From Roseburia faecis (GTDB lineage Bacteria; Bacillota; Clostridia; Lachnospirales; Lachnospiraceae): DNA of 64,000 nucleotides. This document shows, piece by piece, positions 41,929-52,154 of this stretch (positions are counted from its first letter, which is position 1; the number at the start of each line of letters is the position of its first letter). The stretch is taken from assembly GCF_001406815.1 (NCBI RefSeq), contig NZ_CVRR01000005.1, positions 1 through 64,000 on the forward strand. Direction: 5' to 3'. The position numbers and the translations under genes were made by a program. Under the pieces are notes generated by a model. The model was given only the letters and a program-made list of their open reading frames with translations. It did no database searches and was not told the DNA's origin.

Positions 41929-43617
41929 TTATTCGTATTTTGCTGCGTCTTTCATCCGCTTATCAAGCTCTGCCTGCAACTCGCTAAGGAAAGCGTCCGG
42001 ATTGCATGCATTGTATGCATCCATATAAGTTTTCCATGCACTGTCAAAGTCTTTTGCCATTACAACCTGCGGAAGCTGCTCATGCTTAACTTCGCCAATC
42101 TTGGTCCATGCCATTCCACCCTCTGTGTCTGTTGTAAAGTTGTTTGAGAATGACCACATCGGATACCATGGACCAGGTGCCTCGTTTGTTCCAAGCATCT
42201 CAACGTATGTTTCAACACCATATGCCTGGAATGCTTTCTTAACATCCTCATTTAATCCGTCAAAGAATTCTTTTGCCTGTCCACTCGGCTTTGTTGCATT
42301 CAGACCGTCATCACAGGTTCCGTCATACTGTGGAAAATAGGAATAAGAACATGCGTGAGATGCCTTATAATCCGTCTCTGCAGCCTTTGCTCTCTGCTCC
42401 TTGGTTCTATAGAAAAGTCCATCGTCGCCAACCTGATAATCTTCACCTTCAACGCCCCAGAAACGAAGGTTGTGAATTTCCTCTGAAAGAAGATCATCTA
42501 CAAACTGTAAAGCTGCTTCCACATCATCACAATCCTTTGTGATTGCAAGTCCATCACCGGAATTTAAAACTCCGCCGGAGTTGTGCCACTGGTTCTTACG
42601 TCCATCAATCGTTACAGGTACCGGAATGTAATCGCATCCCTGTGCATCCAGTCCTGCAGACTTAATTGCATCACCTGCTGAGAAGGCGAAATCCCACCAC
42701 TGGTCGATCATACCAAGTACACGTCCGGAAGAAAGCTTTGCAATGTACTCATCATAAGTCTGTGTGAATGACTCAGGATCAACAATACCCTTCTGATATT
42801 CCTCGTTCAACTTCTTGAAGTACTTTACAGCAGTATCAGATGTATTATAATCCATTACCTTTAATGTATCCGGATCAACCATACATGAACCATCATTTGG
42901 ATAACCATCTAAGAACTGTGGAGCATTCTCAAGACAGAAATATCTCCAATCCTCGCAAAGGATGGTATATGGAATATTCTCCGTTCCATCTTCCATGGTA
43001 GGATTTGCTGCATTATAATCTTCAATCAGCTTGAAATAATCATCCATCGTCTTGATTTCCGGATAATTAGCCCACTCAAGAACTCTTGCCTGAATCCAGA
43101 ATGCCTCATCGTTATGCGTACAGGTTTTCTCTTCTCCCTTAATATTGGAGAACTGTGGAATCCAGTAAATATGTCCGTCGTCCTGACGAAGCTGATCCCA
43201 TTCCTGTTCGGTGAAGTAGTTCTTGATATTCGGATATTTGTCAATGTAATCATCTAATGCTACCAATGCACCTGCATCATATAACTGCGGCATACCATTT
43301 CCACCACAGATGAAATCCGGATATTCATCACCGGCTACCAGCGTTCCGATTGCTTCTTCTGCCGTCTGGCCTGTCAGCCATGTCTCTTTTACCTTTACGC
43401 CGGTCTTCTCAGCGATGATCTGCTGAACTTCGTTATCATCATTGATCTCGGATCCCGGAACAGCAAAGAAAGCTGTAAACTCTTTAATATCTCCATCATT
43501 TGCTGCTTTTCCACCCTGTGTGGAAGAATTGCTGCCGCCTTTATTTCCGCAACCGGCGAACATGGTTGCTGCCATCGCTACTACAAGCAAGGCACTTAGC
43601 ATTCTTTTTCTTTTCAT
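41929..43617 (-). CDS. Extracellular solute-binding lipoprotein (LplA-like), probable xylo-oligosaccharide binding
   Basis: The 562-residue protein has a lipoprotein signal peptide with lipobox MFAGCGNKGG (Cys22 or so), then a large two-lobed binding protein of the LplA type. It contains EWDQLRQDDGHIYWIPQFS and LENAPQFLDGYPNDGSCMVD, stretches shared closely with the second binding protein at 62552-64000. It is the first gene of the importer operon, follows GAAGGAGG, and lies directly behind the yesN terminator and a TTCGTCGG motif. Binding of decorated xylo-oligosaccharides is inferred from context. Confidence 0.92.
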   Translation of the reverse strand: MKRKRMLSALLVVAMAATMFAGCGNKGGSNSSTQGGKAANDGDIKEFTAFFAVPGSEINDDNEVQQIIAEKTGVKVKETWLTGQTAEEAIGTLVAGDEYPDFICGGNGMPQLYDAGALVALDDYIDKYPNIKNYFTEQEWDQLRQDDGHIYWIPQFSNIKGEEKTCTHNDEAFWIQARVLEWANYPEIKTMDDYFKLIEDYNAANPTMEDGTENIPYTILCEDWRYFCLENAPQFLDGYPNDGSCMVDPDTLKVMDYNTSDTAVKYFKKLNEEYQKGIVDPESFTQTYDEYIAKLSSGRVLGMIDQWWDFAFSAGDAIKSAGLDAQGCDYIPVPVTIDGRKNQWHNSGGVLNSGDGLAITKDCDDVEAALQFVDDLLSEEIHNLRFWGVEGEDYQVGDDGLFYRTKEQRAKAAETDYKASHACSYSYFPQYDGTCDDGLNATKPSGQAKEFFDGLNEDVKKAFQAYGVETYVEMLGTNEAPGPWYPMWSFSNNFTTDTEGGMAWTKIGEVKHEQLPQVVMAKDFDSAWKTYMDAYNACNPDAFLSELQAELDKRMKDAAKYE

Positions 43618-43674
43618 AGAATGTACCTCCTTCTTTATATTAACTATTTTACTTTTTTTACCATTTCAAACAAT

Positions 43675-43688
43675 CCGACGAATTATAG
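43675..43688 (-). promoter_or_regulatory. Candidate YesN operator upstream of the importer operon
   Basis: On the minus strand CTATAATTCGTCGG lies 58-71 bases before the binding-protein start. It matches, with one or two changes, the CTATAGTTTGTCGG copy before the esterase operon and the TTTGTCGG copies before the xylanase. Confidence 0.5.
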
Positions 43689-43690
43689 TC

Positions 43691-43744
43691 AAAAACAGGG
43701 TAAACTATAGTTCATTCTGCCGGACTATAATTTACCCTGTTTTC
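43691..43744 (-). terminator. Terminator of yesN, sharing sequence with the xylanase promoter
   Basis: AACAGGGTAAACTATAGT (43694-43711) pairs with 43724-43741 with one mismatch around a 12-base loop, and TTTTTG follows on the minus strand. It begins 20 bases after the yesN stop. Its downstream arm CTATAGTTTACCCTGTTTTT recurs almost unchanged before the xylanase gene, where no hairpin forms. Confidence 0.75.
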
Positions 43745-43763
43745 CATCTCTTTCTATTCCATT

Positions 43764-45353
43764 TTACTGCTGCATCTGCTTCCGGAATTTTGCCGGTGTG
43801 CATCCTTTTACCTGAATAAAGCGGTTGACAAAATAATCCAGATCATGGTATCCAACCTCTTCCGCCACCTGAATAATCTTCTTATCGGAATGCAGAAGAA
43901 GATCAACAGCCTGATCCATCCGGTAATTATTCAGATAATCCTTAAACGACTGACCGTATTTCTTTCGGAACAGTTGTCCGAGATAGGCGCTGTTGACATA
44001 ATATTTCTCGCTAAGCCCCTTGAGTGTGAGGTTATCCGCATAATGTTCCTTAATTTCTTTCTCTACATTTCCGAGAACACCTCTGGATACATTCTTGCGA
44101 AGCTGGGACAGATAGTCTCCGTACTCACAGGCGAAACGCATCAGATGTGTCTTACTGCCGCGCATCGTTCCTGTTTCAAAGCTGCTCTCCGAAATCAGAC
44201 GCAGGATTTCTTCCTGATTGACCTCATCATCCTGCTCGCTTGCAAGATGGATCAACTGAAAAAGCAGATAGTTAATATTAAGCGTCATGGATTCCCCACG
44301 CAGGCCTCTCTGACTCATTTCTCCATAGAAACGGTCCACCGCCGCCCGGATTTCCATATGATTGTTCTGCTCCACTACCTTCAGCAAATCATCAAGACTC
44401 TTCTTGCACAAAACCATACCGTCATTGGACACCTGCACTTCTTCCTCGTAGAAATAGATGTCCTTTTTGCTTCGAAATCCCTGAAAGGAACGAAGCATAC
44501 AGGCATTCCCGTATGATCTTGCAATAAGGCTGATATCCTGCACCTTTTTCCCGACCAGCATCGTAACCGGGCGCGACAGATTCTCACCCAGATATTCCAC
44601 CAACCCGTTCAGATAAGCGTTTTCATCGAGTCCTGCCTCTTCCGCCATATATTGAAAAAAGATCAATCCCACATCATATATTTTTTCATCTGCCGATGCG
44701 TCAAACACACAATTCTCCGCATAATCTTTCAGGAATGCAGTACAGCATTCATACATCTGTCTTTGGAATTCGCGCATCTCCTGATCCGTCACATCTTCGT
44801 CCGCATCACATCCCGCCATCTGAATTTCAACGTAGCGGACACCTTCTTTGCATTTCATCTGTGATGTGACATATTGCAGATTGGAATCATCGTATTTTCC
44901 CTTGATCAAAGCAATCTGATTTCTTGCAAGATATGCCTTTTCCATTTTATTGTTCTTCTGCCTCATCCGGTCATCTTCATCACGCATCGCAGATACCCTG
45001 TTAAGCAGTTTCAGCAGCATATCACGGTCAACCGGCTTTAAAATATAATCCGTACATTCATTTTGAAGCGCCCTTCTTGCATACTCGAAATCCGCATATC
45101 CGCTTAATATGACAAAATATGCATTCGATAGATTTTCTTTTCGTATCGCTTCCTGCAGATCCAGCCCTGTCATGACTGGCATCTGAATATCTGCAATGAT
45201 CAGGTCTACACTCTCTTTTTTCAGAAAATCATATGCCTCTTTTCCATTTGATGCAGTCCCTGCAATCATATAGCCTTCCTGTTCCCAGTCGATCAGCACT
45301 TTTAATCCCTGAATAATAAAAGGCTCATCATCTACAAGCAAAACCTTTAACAT
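43764..45353 (-). CDS. Response regulator with AraC-type DNA-binding domain (YesN-like)
   Basis: The 529-residue regulator has a receiver domain (1-125; Asp8, Asp9 and phosphoacceptor Asp55 in IIADIQMPVMTG, Lys in YILKPVD), a long middle region of unknown structure, and an AraC C-terminus (about 425-529) with two HTH motifs: LKGLSEKYYVNSAYLGQLF and QVAEEVGYHDLDYFVNRFI. ATG 45353 overlaps the kinase stop by 7 bases and follows AAGGGGG. The pair is expected to activate the xylan genes around it when the kinase senses an oligosaccharide or a loaded binding protein. Confidence 0.92.
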   Translation of the reverse strand: MLKVLLVDDEPFIIQGLKVLIDWEQEGYMIAGTASNGKEAYDFLKKESVDLIIADIQMPVMTGLDLQEAIRKENLSNAYFVILSGYADFEYARRALQNECTDYILKPVDRDMLLKLLNRVSAMRDEDDRMRQKNNKMEKAYLARNQIALIKGKYDDSNLQYVTSQMKCKEGVRYVEIQMAGCDADEDVTDQEMREFQRQMYECCTAFLKDYAENCVFDASADEKIYDVGLIFFQYMAEEAGLDENAYLNGLVEYLGENLSRPVTMLVGKKVQDISLIARSYGNACMLRSFQGFRSKKDIYFYEEEVQVSNDGMVLCKKSLDDLLKVVEQNNHMEIRAAVDRFYGEMSQRGLRGESMTLNINYLLFQLIHLASEQDDEVNQEEILRLISESSFETGTMRGSKTHLMRFACEYGDYLSQLRKNVSRGVLGNVEKEIKEHYADNLTLKGLSEKYYVNSAYLGQLFRKKYGQSFKDYLNNYRMDQAVDLLLHSDKKIIQVAEEVGYHDLDYFVNRFIQVKGCTPAKFRKQMQQ

Positions 45354-47170
45354 ATTTCTTTCCCCCTTTTGCACACCGGTCCATTAACACAGCCTTCAGC
45401 AAATGATAAATACTCCATCGGAATGCAGATCGTAATCCATGTTCCCACACCCTCTTCGCCTTCAATTTCAAAGCACACATGATCTTCTGTGTACATTTTA
45501 AGCCGCAGGCATGCATTGAGCATTCCCACGCTTTTCTTGTTTTTCAGCATCTCAATATCCGCATTCTGCATATCATGCTGCATCTGATACAACTTCTGCT
45601 CCTCAATTCCGCTTCCCGTATCCTCAATCTCGATGTATAATTGTTCTTCCCTTTTATAAGCTCTTACGAAAATCCATCCCGGTGATGCCTTACTTTCGAT
45701 TCCATGTACACAGGCGTTCTCCACAAAAGTTACAATCGTAAGTTTCGGTATCCGGATCTGCGCACATTCCGGATCAATCTCGAGATTGTAATTCAGCCGG
45801 TCACCAAAACGATATTTCTGCAAGGACAGATACGCTTTTACAAATTCAAGTTCCTGTTCAATCTCTACCGAATCATTTCCCCAGTCCACATATTGTCTTT
45901 GCATGATCGCCAGTTTTTCGACCATATCTGCCGTCTCGTTTTCTTCCTTCAAAAGGCTTCTCATGCGGATACTTTCCAGCGCATTAAACAGAAAATGCGG
46001 ATTGATCTGGCTTTGCAATGCCAATAGTTCTGCATTTTTCCTGCCGACAAGGATTTCCTGTTCTTTGATCTTGTTCTTGTATACGGTCTGGATTAGTTCA
46101 TTGGTCCGTTTGACCATCCGATTGTAATTCCGGATCATGCTTCCAATCTCATCCCTACCGTCTTCGTGTGCCATCTGAACAAGATGCTCACCGTTGACAG
46201 ACTGGAACACTTTGCTCAGCCCACGGATTCTCTTTGTAAACGAATGATTGAGAAGCAGCACAAATCCCATCGGGAGAACCACATTGATGATCACCAGAAA
46301 ACCAAGAATCGGAAGAAAACGCACAATCTTACTCCGCACTCTATTATCCGCTTTTAAAACATAAATATCAAGTTTAGCTCCGTGAAGTGTAATGGTCTGT
46401 TTGTATCCCATCTTCTGCTGTACACTGATCATGTCAAATTTTTTACCGACACCACTGAAAGGTCCGTTACTCAGTACGATCGCATCCCCTTGACAAATAA
46501 GAACTTCATTGTCAAACTTCATTCGTCTCAGCATCCGCATCATACTGTTATAATCAAATTCGATTTGCAGCATCTTTTCCTTATTCTTGGAAAAAAAATC
46601 AAGATTCTGCAATAGGATGATCTTACGATGATAGGAATTGGCATATCTCTTACGCTCATATACAAAAAAAAGTCCTTCATTTTCGCCTCGTTCCTTCCAC
46701 GCTTCATACGCTGCCGTTTCCTTCAGATTTGACATAGTATCAATCTTTCCACCCTTTACCACGGTAGGATTATCCGTATACAGGGTAAAGACGATCTGAT
46801 TCATGCCGAGTACGTTTTCCAACGTCGAATCCTGAAAAAAATTCTGATATTCCGCGTAATAATCTGAGTTACTCTCATATTGTTTTTCCAAAAAAGAATT
46901 CATCCTTCTATTTGTATACATACTTTTAGCAATTTCTCCCGCATTCTCCACCAGTGCACTGATATTATAGCTGACTGCATTCGCAACGTTTGCCATCTCA
47001 TGATACTGCCGCTGCGATTCCATGCTGTCTTCAATATATAAGACGACACTGTCCGTAATGATCAGCGGTAATAAAACACAGAAAATGTATAACTGTATAA
47101 ATTTTTTCTTAATAGAAAGATTATCCATATATCTTTCCAATACCTTGATGAACTTTTCGATGATATTCAT
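45347..47170 (-). CDS. Sensor histidine kinase (YesM-like)
   Basis: The 607-residue kinase has two membrane helices (about 20-45 and 270-300) that flank an extracellular sensor, a HAMP segment, a His_kinase domain with the phosphoacceptor in LQSQINPHFLFNALESIR, and the HATPase with VENACVHGIESK and ending near GVGTWITICIPM. ATG 47170 follows GAGGGG by 5 bases; an open extension to 47236 runs through a hairpin and is rejected. It forms a two-component system with the overlapping AraC-type regulator. Confidence 0.92.
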   Translation of the reverse strand: MNIIEKFIKVLERYMDNLSIKKKFIQLYIFCVLLPLIITDSVVLYIEDSMESQRQYHEMANVANAVSYNISALVENAGEIAKSMYTNRRMNSFLEKQYESNSDYYAEYQNFFQDSTLENVLGMNQIVFTLYTDNPTVVKGGKIDTMSNLKETAAYEAWKERGENEGLFFVYERKRYANSYHRKIILLQNLDFFSKNKEKMLQIEFDYNSMMRMLRRMKFDNEVLICQGDAIVLSNGPFSGVGKKFDMISVQQKMGYKQTITLHGAKLDIYVLKADNRVRSKIVRFLPILGFLVIINVVLPMGFVLLLNHSFTKRIRGLSKVFQSVNGEHLVQMAHEDGRDEIGSMIRNYNRMVKRTNELIQTVYKNKIKEQEILVGRKNAELLALQSQINPHFLFNALESIRMRSLLKEENETADMVEKLAIMQRQYVDWGNDSVEIEQELEFVKAYLSLQKYRFGDRLNYNLEIDPECAQIRIPKLTIVTFVENACVHGIESKASPGWIFVRAYKREEQLYIEIEDTGSGIEEQKLYQMQHDMQNADIEMLKNKKSVGMLNACLRLKMYTEDHVCFEIEGEEGVGTWITICIPMEYLSFAEGCVNGPVCKRGKEIC

Positions 47171-47208
47171 ACCAACCCCTCTAAATTCACACACAACAAA
47201 GCGATAAA

Positions 47209-47263
47209 GGAGCAGATTTTTCGACCTGCTCCTCATTCGTACAACCGATTAAATTCATTATAA
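47209..47263 (-). promoter_or_regulatory. yesM upstream region: -10 element and hairpin
   Basis: On the minus strand a TATAAT stands near 47258-47263 with a weak TTTAAA -35. Downstream of it GGAGCAG (47209-47215) pairs with CTGCTCC (47226-47232), followed by TTTATC, inside the leader. The hairpin could end GH3 read-through or attenuate yesM. Confidence 0.45.
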
Positions 47264-47309
47264 CATATACGAGACTATATTTAAAATTGTTTCTTGATAT
47301 TTCTGCACG

Positions 47310-48810
47310 CTAATACTCAACCGGTGTCTGCGCACCCTCTCTGCGGACCACCAGCGCAGCCACGTCACTTCCGGTAAGTTTTGCACTTCTTGCATCCGGC
47401 TGCTGACCTCCGATTGCGATGCGGTAAGATCCCGGTCTTACAACGCATTCTCCCTCCTGCGTGATAATCGCAAAGTCACGTGCCTTAAGAGATATGGTCA
47501 CACGCTTCGTCTCTTTCGGCTGTAATGTAACCGTCTGTATTCCTTTCAACTGATATCCCGGTTCATACGCATCCGCTTCCTCATGCTGAATGTACGCCTG
47601 AACACTCTCATGGATCGTGTAGGAACTCTCATTTATGACATCCACACTCACATCGACGGCATCTCTCACACTGCACTGCGCACAGGAAATCTGTGCATTC
47701 TCGTAACGGATCGTTCCATAATGCAATCCGTAACCGAACGGATAGAGCACATTCTTGTCCGTATAACGATATGTGCGATCGGACATATCATAATCTGTAA
47801 ACTCCGGAAGATTTTCCGTTCCCTGATAAAAGGTGACAGGCAGCTTTCCGGATGGTGAAAAATCACCGAAGATTGCTTCTGCGACTGCCTTTCCGCCACG
47901 GGCTCCCGGATAAAAACTGTCAATAATCGCAGCAACATGCGCATCCGCCCATGAGAGATCGAGTGCACTTCCCGCCGAAATCACGAGCACAACCGGCTTT
48001 CCGACAGCCGTAACCGTCTCGAGCAGTTCTTCCTGAAGTCCCGGAAGATTGAGTCCCAGTTTATCCCCGCTGGCATATTCGTTACCGGCATCGCCTTCCT
48101 CGCCTTCGATCGTTGCGTCAAGACCAAGGCACATAACTACAACATCTGCCTGCTCCGCCGCAATGACCGCTTCCTTGAATCGATCCTTCGTCTCTGCCAG
48201 AAATTCCACTTTGTCTTTGTACAGATGACAGCCTTCTGCATATAATACACGCACATCATCCCCCACATACTGCTGAATTCCCTCCAGTGGAGTAATGTAA
48301 CGGGAAGAGGTTCCGACATAGTTTCCGACCAGCGCATCTCTTGAATTCGCATTCGGACCGATGACTGCGACGGTCTGTATCTTATTTTTATCCAACGGCA
48401 GGAACGCATTCTCGTTTTTCAACAGAACAAGACTTCTTCTTGCCGCTTCAACAGACAACTTCACATGTTCCGGACATTCTACCTTATCATAGGTAATGTC
48501 TTCATACGGGGACGGATAATCCTTCATCATACCCAGACGAATACGAACTTCCATCAGGCGCTCCACCGCTTCTGTGATCTCCTCCTCGGAAACAAGTCCC
48601 TTCTCGTAAGCTTCCTGCATATCCTGCAGGAGAGTTTTGCTTCCACACGCCGGCTCTTGCAACACCATGCAAAGCCTCATTCCACCAGTTATATGCCGGA
48701 ATATTAAGTCGCTCGATCGCCGGTGACTCATAGAGCATCTGGCTCATTTTTTCCTCAACCGTCATCTGTGCAACCAGTTTCTTTGCATATTCTTTTGTCT
48801 GTCTACTCAT
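47310..48810 (-). pseudogene. GH3 beta-glycosidase (xylosidase-like), broken by an internal deletion and frameshift
   Basis: The N-terminal frame (start 48810) reads as normal GH3 for about 55 residues, up to WNEALHGVARAG. The C-terminal frame, one base off, resumes at ACGSKTLLQDMQEAYEKGLV and continues through the GH3 second domain (EGEEGDAGNEY region, likely acid/base) to a fibronectin-like end at 47310. The junction lies near 48645-48652. About 500 residues remain where complete enzymes have about 700, and the missing part holds most of the TIM barrel with the nucleophile Asp. The total length is not a multiple of three. Either fragment alone should be inactive. It starts 31 bases after the GH43 gene. 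Confidence 0.88.
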
Positions 48811-48841
48811 TATTTCATTTTCTCATCTTAAACACTTTCTA

Positions 48842-50401
48842 TCAATCCATCGACTGGCATGTCAGCCATTCAAAATCAGCATAATTTGTACTGTCACTGC
48901 CGTTGGAAGACGCATATACACCGACTGTGCATCCTACAAAGCCTCCGGCTTCCTCTGTCGTGTAAGCAAGAAGATCCAGATTTTCCGCAACGGATACATA
49001 TCCTTTGCCTTCCGAAATCCAGACACGGGCACACTGATTGCGGCACTGCAGGCGGATCTTTAATTTTCCTTTCTTCTCCAGCCGTGTTGTTGCCAGCGTC
49101 TGCTCATCTCCGTGAATACAGCTGGTAACCACAAAACAAACTTCTCCATCCACGCGCACCACTTCAAACCGGAGATGATTTTCATTATTCTGGTAAAGCA
49201 CAAGTCCCGCCGTCTCCGACTCATTTTCCGGATAGAATTCCATTCCGGTCTCTGCGACAAAGCGGTAACTCTTCTGTCTTACACCAAGATATGCACAGTT
49301 TGCTCTCTCGGAAATCTTTTCTTTGCGAAGGTACATCCGAAGTGCACCCTCACGTTCAGTCAGCGAATAAATTCCGGATGTCCAGTCCTCGATCGCCACC
49401 AGCCGCTGATCCAGCTGTTCTCCCCAGAAATGAATGACATCGGAATTCGTAATTTCTTCCGCAAAGCGATGCTCAGGCATATCGATCGTAAATTCGTCCT
49501 CCAGATGTCCGACTCCCGGAGCGATCACCGGCCAGCCGTTCTCCCAGATTACCCTGGCAAGGAAAGTCTCACGCCCCATGCTGCTATGCTTTTTGCAAGG
49601 TCTTGATGCAAGCATTACAACATACCAGTTTCCCTTGCCATCATCAACCAGATCTCCATGTCCCGCATAGATGACCGGATAATCCATACCGAGATTGCGG
49701 TGTGTGAAAATCGGATTGCGCGGACAGCCTTCAAACCACTGGAACAGCTTCTTACTGCGTGCCACCGTAATACTATGTTCCGGACCGGTTCCGCCTTCTG
49801 CGTGGAGTAGATAATAATAACCATCGATCTTGTAAATATGCGGACCTTCCGGCCAGATACATCCCTTTACCGCACCTTTCCAGATTGCCATGCTCTCACC
49901 GACCAGCTTCATGGTCTTAAGATCCAGTTCCTGAATCCAAATCTCCCAGTCCCCGTTATAGCGAACGCCCTCCGGATTCGGACGGGTTCCGCAATAATAA
50001 CATTTGCCGTCATCGTCGAAAAAAAGGCTCGGATCGATGCCCGGGGCATCGTCGCCGAGATAATACGGCTCGGACCACGGTCCTTCCGGATTCTCCGCTG
50101 TGACGATAAAATTGTTGCCGTGCGTCACATTGGTCGTGATCATATAAAACAAACCATCATGATAGCGGATCGTCGGCGCATAAATACCATCTGAGATGTC
50201 CGCTCCCGCCACAGGAAGCTGCGACGGACGGTCTAAAATATTACCGATCTGCTCCCAATGTGCGAGATCTCTGCTGTGAAAGATCGGCACTCCCGGTGCA
50301 TACACAAAACTTGAATTGACGATATAATAATCCTCTCCCTTTCTGCAAATGGAAGGGTCCGGATAAAATCCCATTAAAATCGGATTCTTAACTGTAACCA
50401 T
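48842..50401 (-). CDS. GH43 beta-xylosidase/arabinofuranosidase (cytoplasmic)
   Basis: The 519-residue enzyme has no signal peptide. The five-bladed propeller carries the expected catalytic residues: base Asp15 in GFYPDPSIC, Asp123 in PGIDPSLFF and acid Glu185 in IWPEGPHIY. A C-terminal beta-sandwich (about 330-519) of the kind found in xylosidases of the GH43_11/12 groups follows. It should release xylose or arabinose from imported oligosaccharides. With the neighbouring GH3 gene broken, this is the visible xylosidase of the operon. It starts 12 bases after the SGNH gene. Confidence 0.9.
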   Translation of the reverse strand: MVTVKNPILMGFYPDPSICRKGEDYYIVNSSFVYAPGVPIFHSRDLAHWEQIGNILDRPSQLPVAGADISDGIYAPTIRYHDGLFYMITTNVTHGNNFIVTAENPEGPWSEPYYLGDDAPGIDPSLFFDDDGKCYYCGTRPNPEGVRYNGDWEIWIQELDLKTMKLVGESMAIWKGAVKGCIWPEGPHIYKIDGYYYLLHAEGGTGPEHSITVARSKKLFQWFEGCPRNPIFTHRNLGMDYPVIYAGHGDLVDDGKGNWYVVMLASRPCKKHSSMGRETFLARVIWENGWPVIAPGVGHLEDEFTIDMPEHRFAEEITNSDVIHFWGEQLDQRLVAIEDWTSGIYSLTEREGALRMYLRKEKISERANCAYLGVRQKSYRFVAETGMEFYPENESETAGLVLYQNNENHLRFEVVRVDGEVCFVVTSCIHGDEQTLATTRLEKKGKLKIRLQCRNQCARVWISEGKGYVSVAENLDLLAYTTEEAGGFVGCTVGVYASSNGSDSTNYADFEWLTCQSMD

Positions 50402-50412
50402 TTTACTCCTCC

Positions 50413-52149
50413 TTATAACACGTAACCAAATCCTAAAATTGTAAACTTCTTGTCTCTGTCTTCTTCTGCGACTTCAATGCGTACCGTATGGTCGGCGCCT
50501 TCATCCTCATTGAACACGATCATCGCGTTGCAGTGCTGCCAGTTGTTAATATGCGGATCCGCCGTCATGCGACGCTCACCGTCCACATCGACATACGCCT
50601 TTCCAACGTCCACTTCTCCGGAATCCTTAAAGATCAACACAAGCGCTTTGCAATGGATGCGGATTGTAAAGGCAGCATTCTCCGGCATCGTTGCATCGTA
50701 CATCCAATTGTACGGAAACTCCGGTGTCAATTCTAACCGGTCATCCATCTCCACACTCTGGAGCTGATCATCCGTTGCACAGAAACCACCGGCATCGATT
50801 TTGGCCTCGTCATAGACATCTTTCTTATCCAGAAGCCGTACATGCTCAAAGCTTTTGCCGATTGCCGGCTTCATCTGCAGCTGCTGTGCAAGCATTCCCT
50901 CCTCGGTCAGGCCGCTCTCAAAAGCGTCAAGTCTTGCATGTTCGCTCAAATCACAGCACTCAAACAGATACTGTAAACAGTCTGCCATAATGGTATGGCC
51001 GAGGTTGCTCGGATGAAACATATCGTAAAAGAACTGATTTTTTGTCAGAACCCTTCCCTCGTTCGGTTTCTTTGTAAACTGCTCCACCACGGTATCCTTG
51101 ATACTGACCATCGGCAGATCATACAGTCTGCCGACCGGACTTAAGCGATCCTGCAGATTCCAGTCATTGGCAAATACGGAAAAAAGCAGAACGACCGCCG
51201 GATTCCAATCCAGCTTTAAGATCTTGCGCACAAGGCTTTCGTAGCAATCGCCCTTCGTCTCGTCGCCCTCATCGTTGACCGCAAATTCTACGACTACGAT
51301 ATCCGGCTTCTCGCCGTCTCTTAACACATCTCTGTCAAAGCGGAGCATTCCAAGCTCCGACGGGGTTCCTCCAACTCCCGCTTTCACAAATTTAACGTTA
51401 TCTCTCATCGCAAATCTGCTTTTGAAAAGCTGATAGGACTTATAGGCATAACACTCGGTATTGATCGGTGTTGCTCCCGCCCCCTGCGTGATCGAACCTC
51501 CGATATAGGCAAGCGTTACTTCTTTTCCGGCTCTCGCCTTCTCGATCGCTTTGCGGATACGGTAGGTGTTACCCAGATTCATGAGAGAACGCTCGATCAT
51601 CGTGCAGTACAGTTCCGATTTCGTATCCACCGCTTCTTCTTCCACCTCTTCCGGAGCCGTATATCCGTCGTTCAGATAAAACCGAACGCTGGCTTTTCCT
51701 ATCTTTTCCGGTACGCTCATGATGAACTTGATCTGTCCCGGAATATAATCATCCTCTGTCCAGGTATAATCCGACAGATAAATGCGCCGTTCCATTCCGT
51801 CTCCGGTCAGGCTGCATCGCAGATTGGTTCCACCTCCGTAGAGATCTTTTTTCCCGTACATCTGGAAGATGAACTCCATCTCCTCCTTTGGATTGTCGGT
51901 CTCAACAGACACCCCGATGCTGTGTACAAGCTTGCCGAATCCCTCCACCGTCTCCAATAACCGAAGCATGTTCTCATCCGTAATATTTCCGACGATCTGT
52001 GCGCTGTTGATCAGTCTTCCGTCACTTTCATAGATAAAGTGGATCGCACTTCCGTCTTCCTGTTTTGCTCCGAAGATTTCTTTATCCTTCATAATGTAAA
52101 AATATGGTCTTTTCTTCTCCGGATCCTTTGGTGCTGCCGGTCCATTCAT
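50413..52149 (-). CDS. SGNH hydrolase, probable acetyl xylan esterase
   Basis: The 578-residue cytoplasmic protein has about 200 N-terminal residues of beta structure, then an SGNH domain with block I AYIGGSITQGAG (Ser), block II GVGGTPSE (Gly), block III VEFAVND (Asn) and block V DMFHPSNLGH (Asp, His). The C-terminal 110 residues form another probable beta domain. Deacetylation of imported xylo-oligosaccharides is inferred from context. AAGGAGG lies 8 bases before ATG 52149, which is preferred over ATG 52155. The ribosome binding site is formed by the last codons of the truncated regulator upstream. Confidence 0.85.
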   Translation of the reverse strand: MNGPAAPKDPEKKRPYFYIMKDKEIFGAKQEDGSAIHFIYESDGRLINSAQIVGNITDENMLRLLETVEGFGKLVHSIGVSVETDNPKEEMEFIFQMYGKKDLYGGGTNLRCSLTGDGMERRIYLSDYTWTEDDYIPGQIKFIMSVPEKIGKASVRFYLNDGYTAPEEVEEEAVDTKSELYCTMIERSLMNLGNTYRIRKAIEKARAGKEVTLAYIGGSITQGAGATPINTECYAYKSYQLFKSRFAMRDNVKFVKAGVGGTPSELGMLRFDRDVLRDGEKPDIVVVEFAVNDEGDETKGDCYESLVRKILKLDWNPAVVLLFSVFANDWNLQDRLSPVGRLYDLPMVSIKDTVVEQFTKKPNEGRVLTKNQFFYDMFHPSNLGHTIMADCLQYLFECCDLSEHARLDAFESGLTEEGMLAQQLQMKPAIGKSFEHVRLLDKKDVYDEAKIDAGGFCATDDQLQSVEMDDRLELTPEFPYNWMYDATMPENAAFTIRIHCKALVLIFKDSGEVDVGKAYVDVDGERRMTADPHINNWQHCNAMIVFNEDEGADHTVRIEVAEEDRDKKFTILGFGYVL

Positions 52150-52154
52150 AATCA

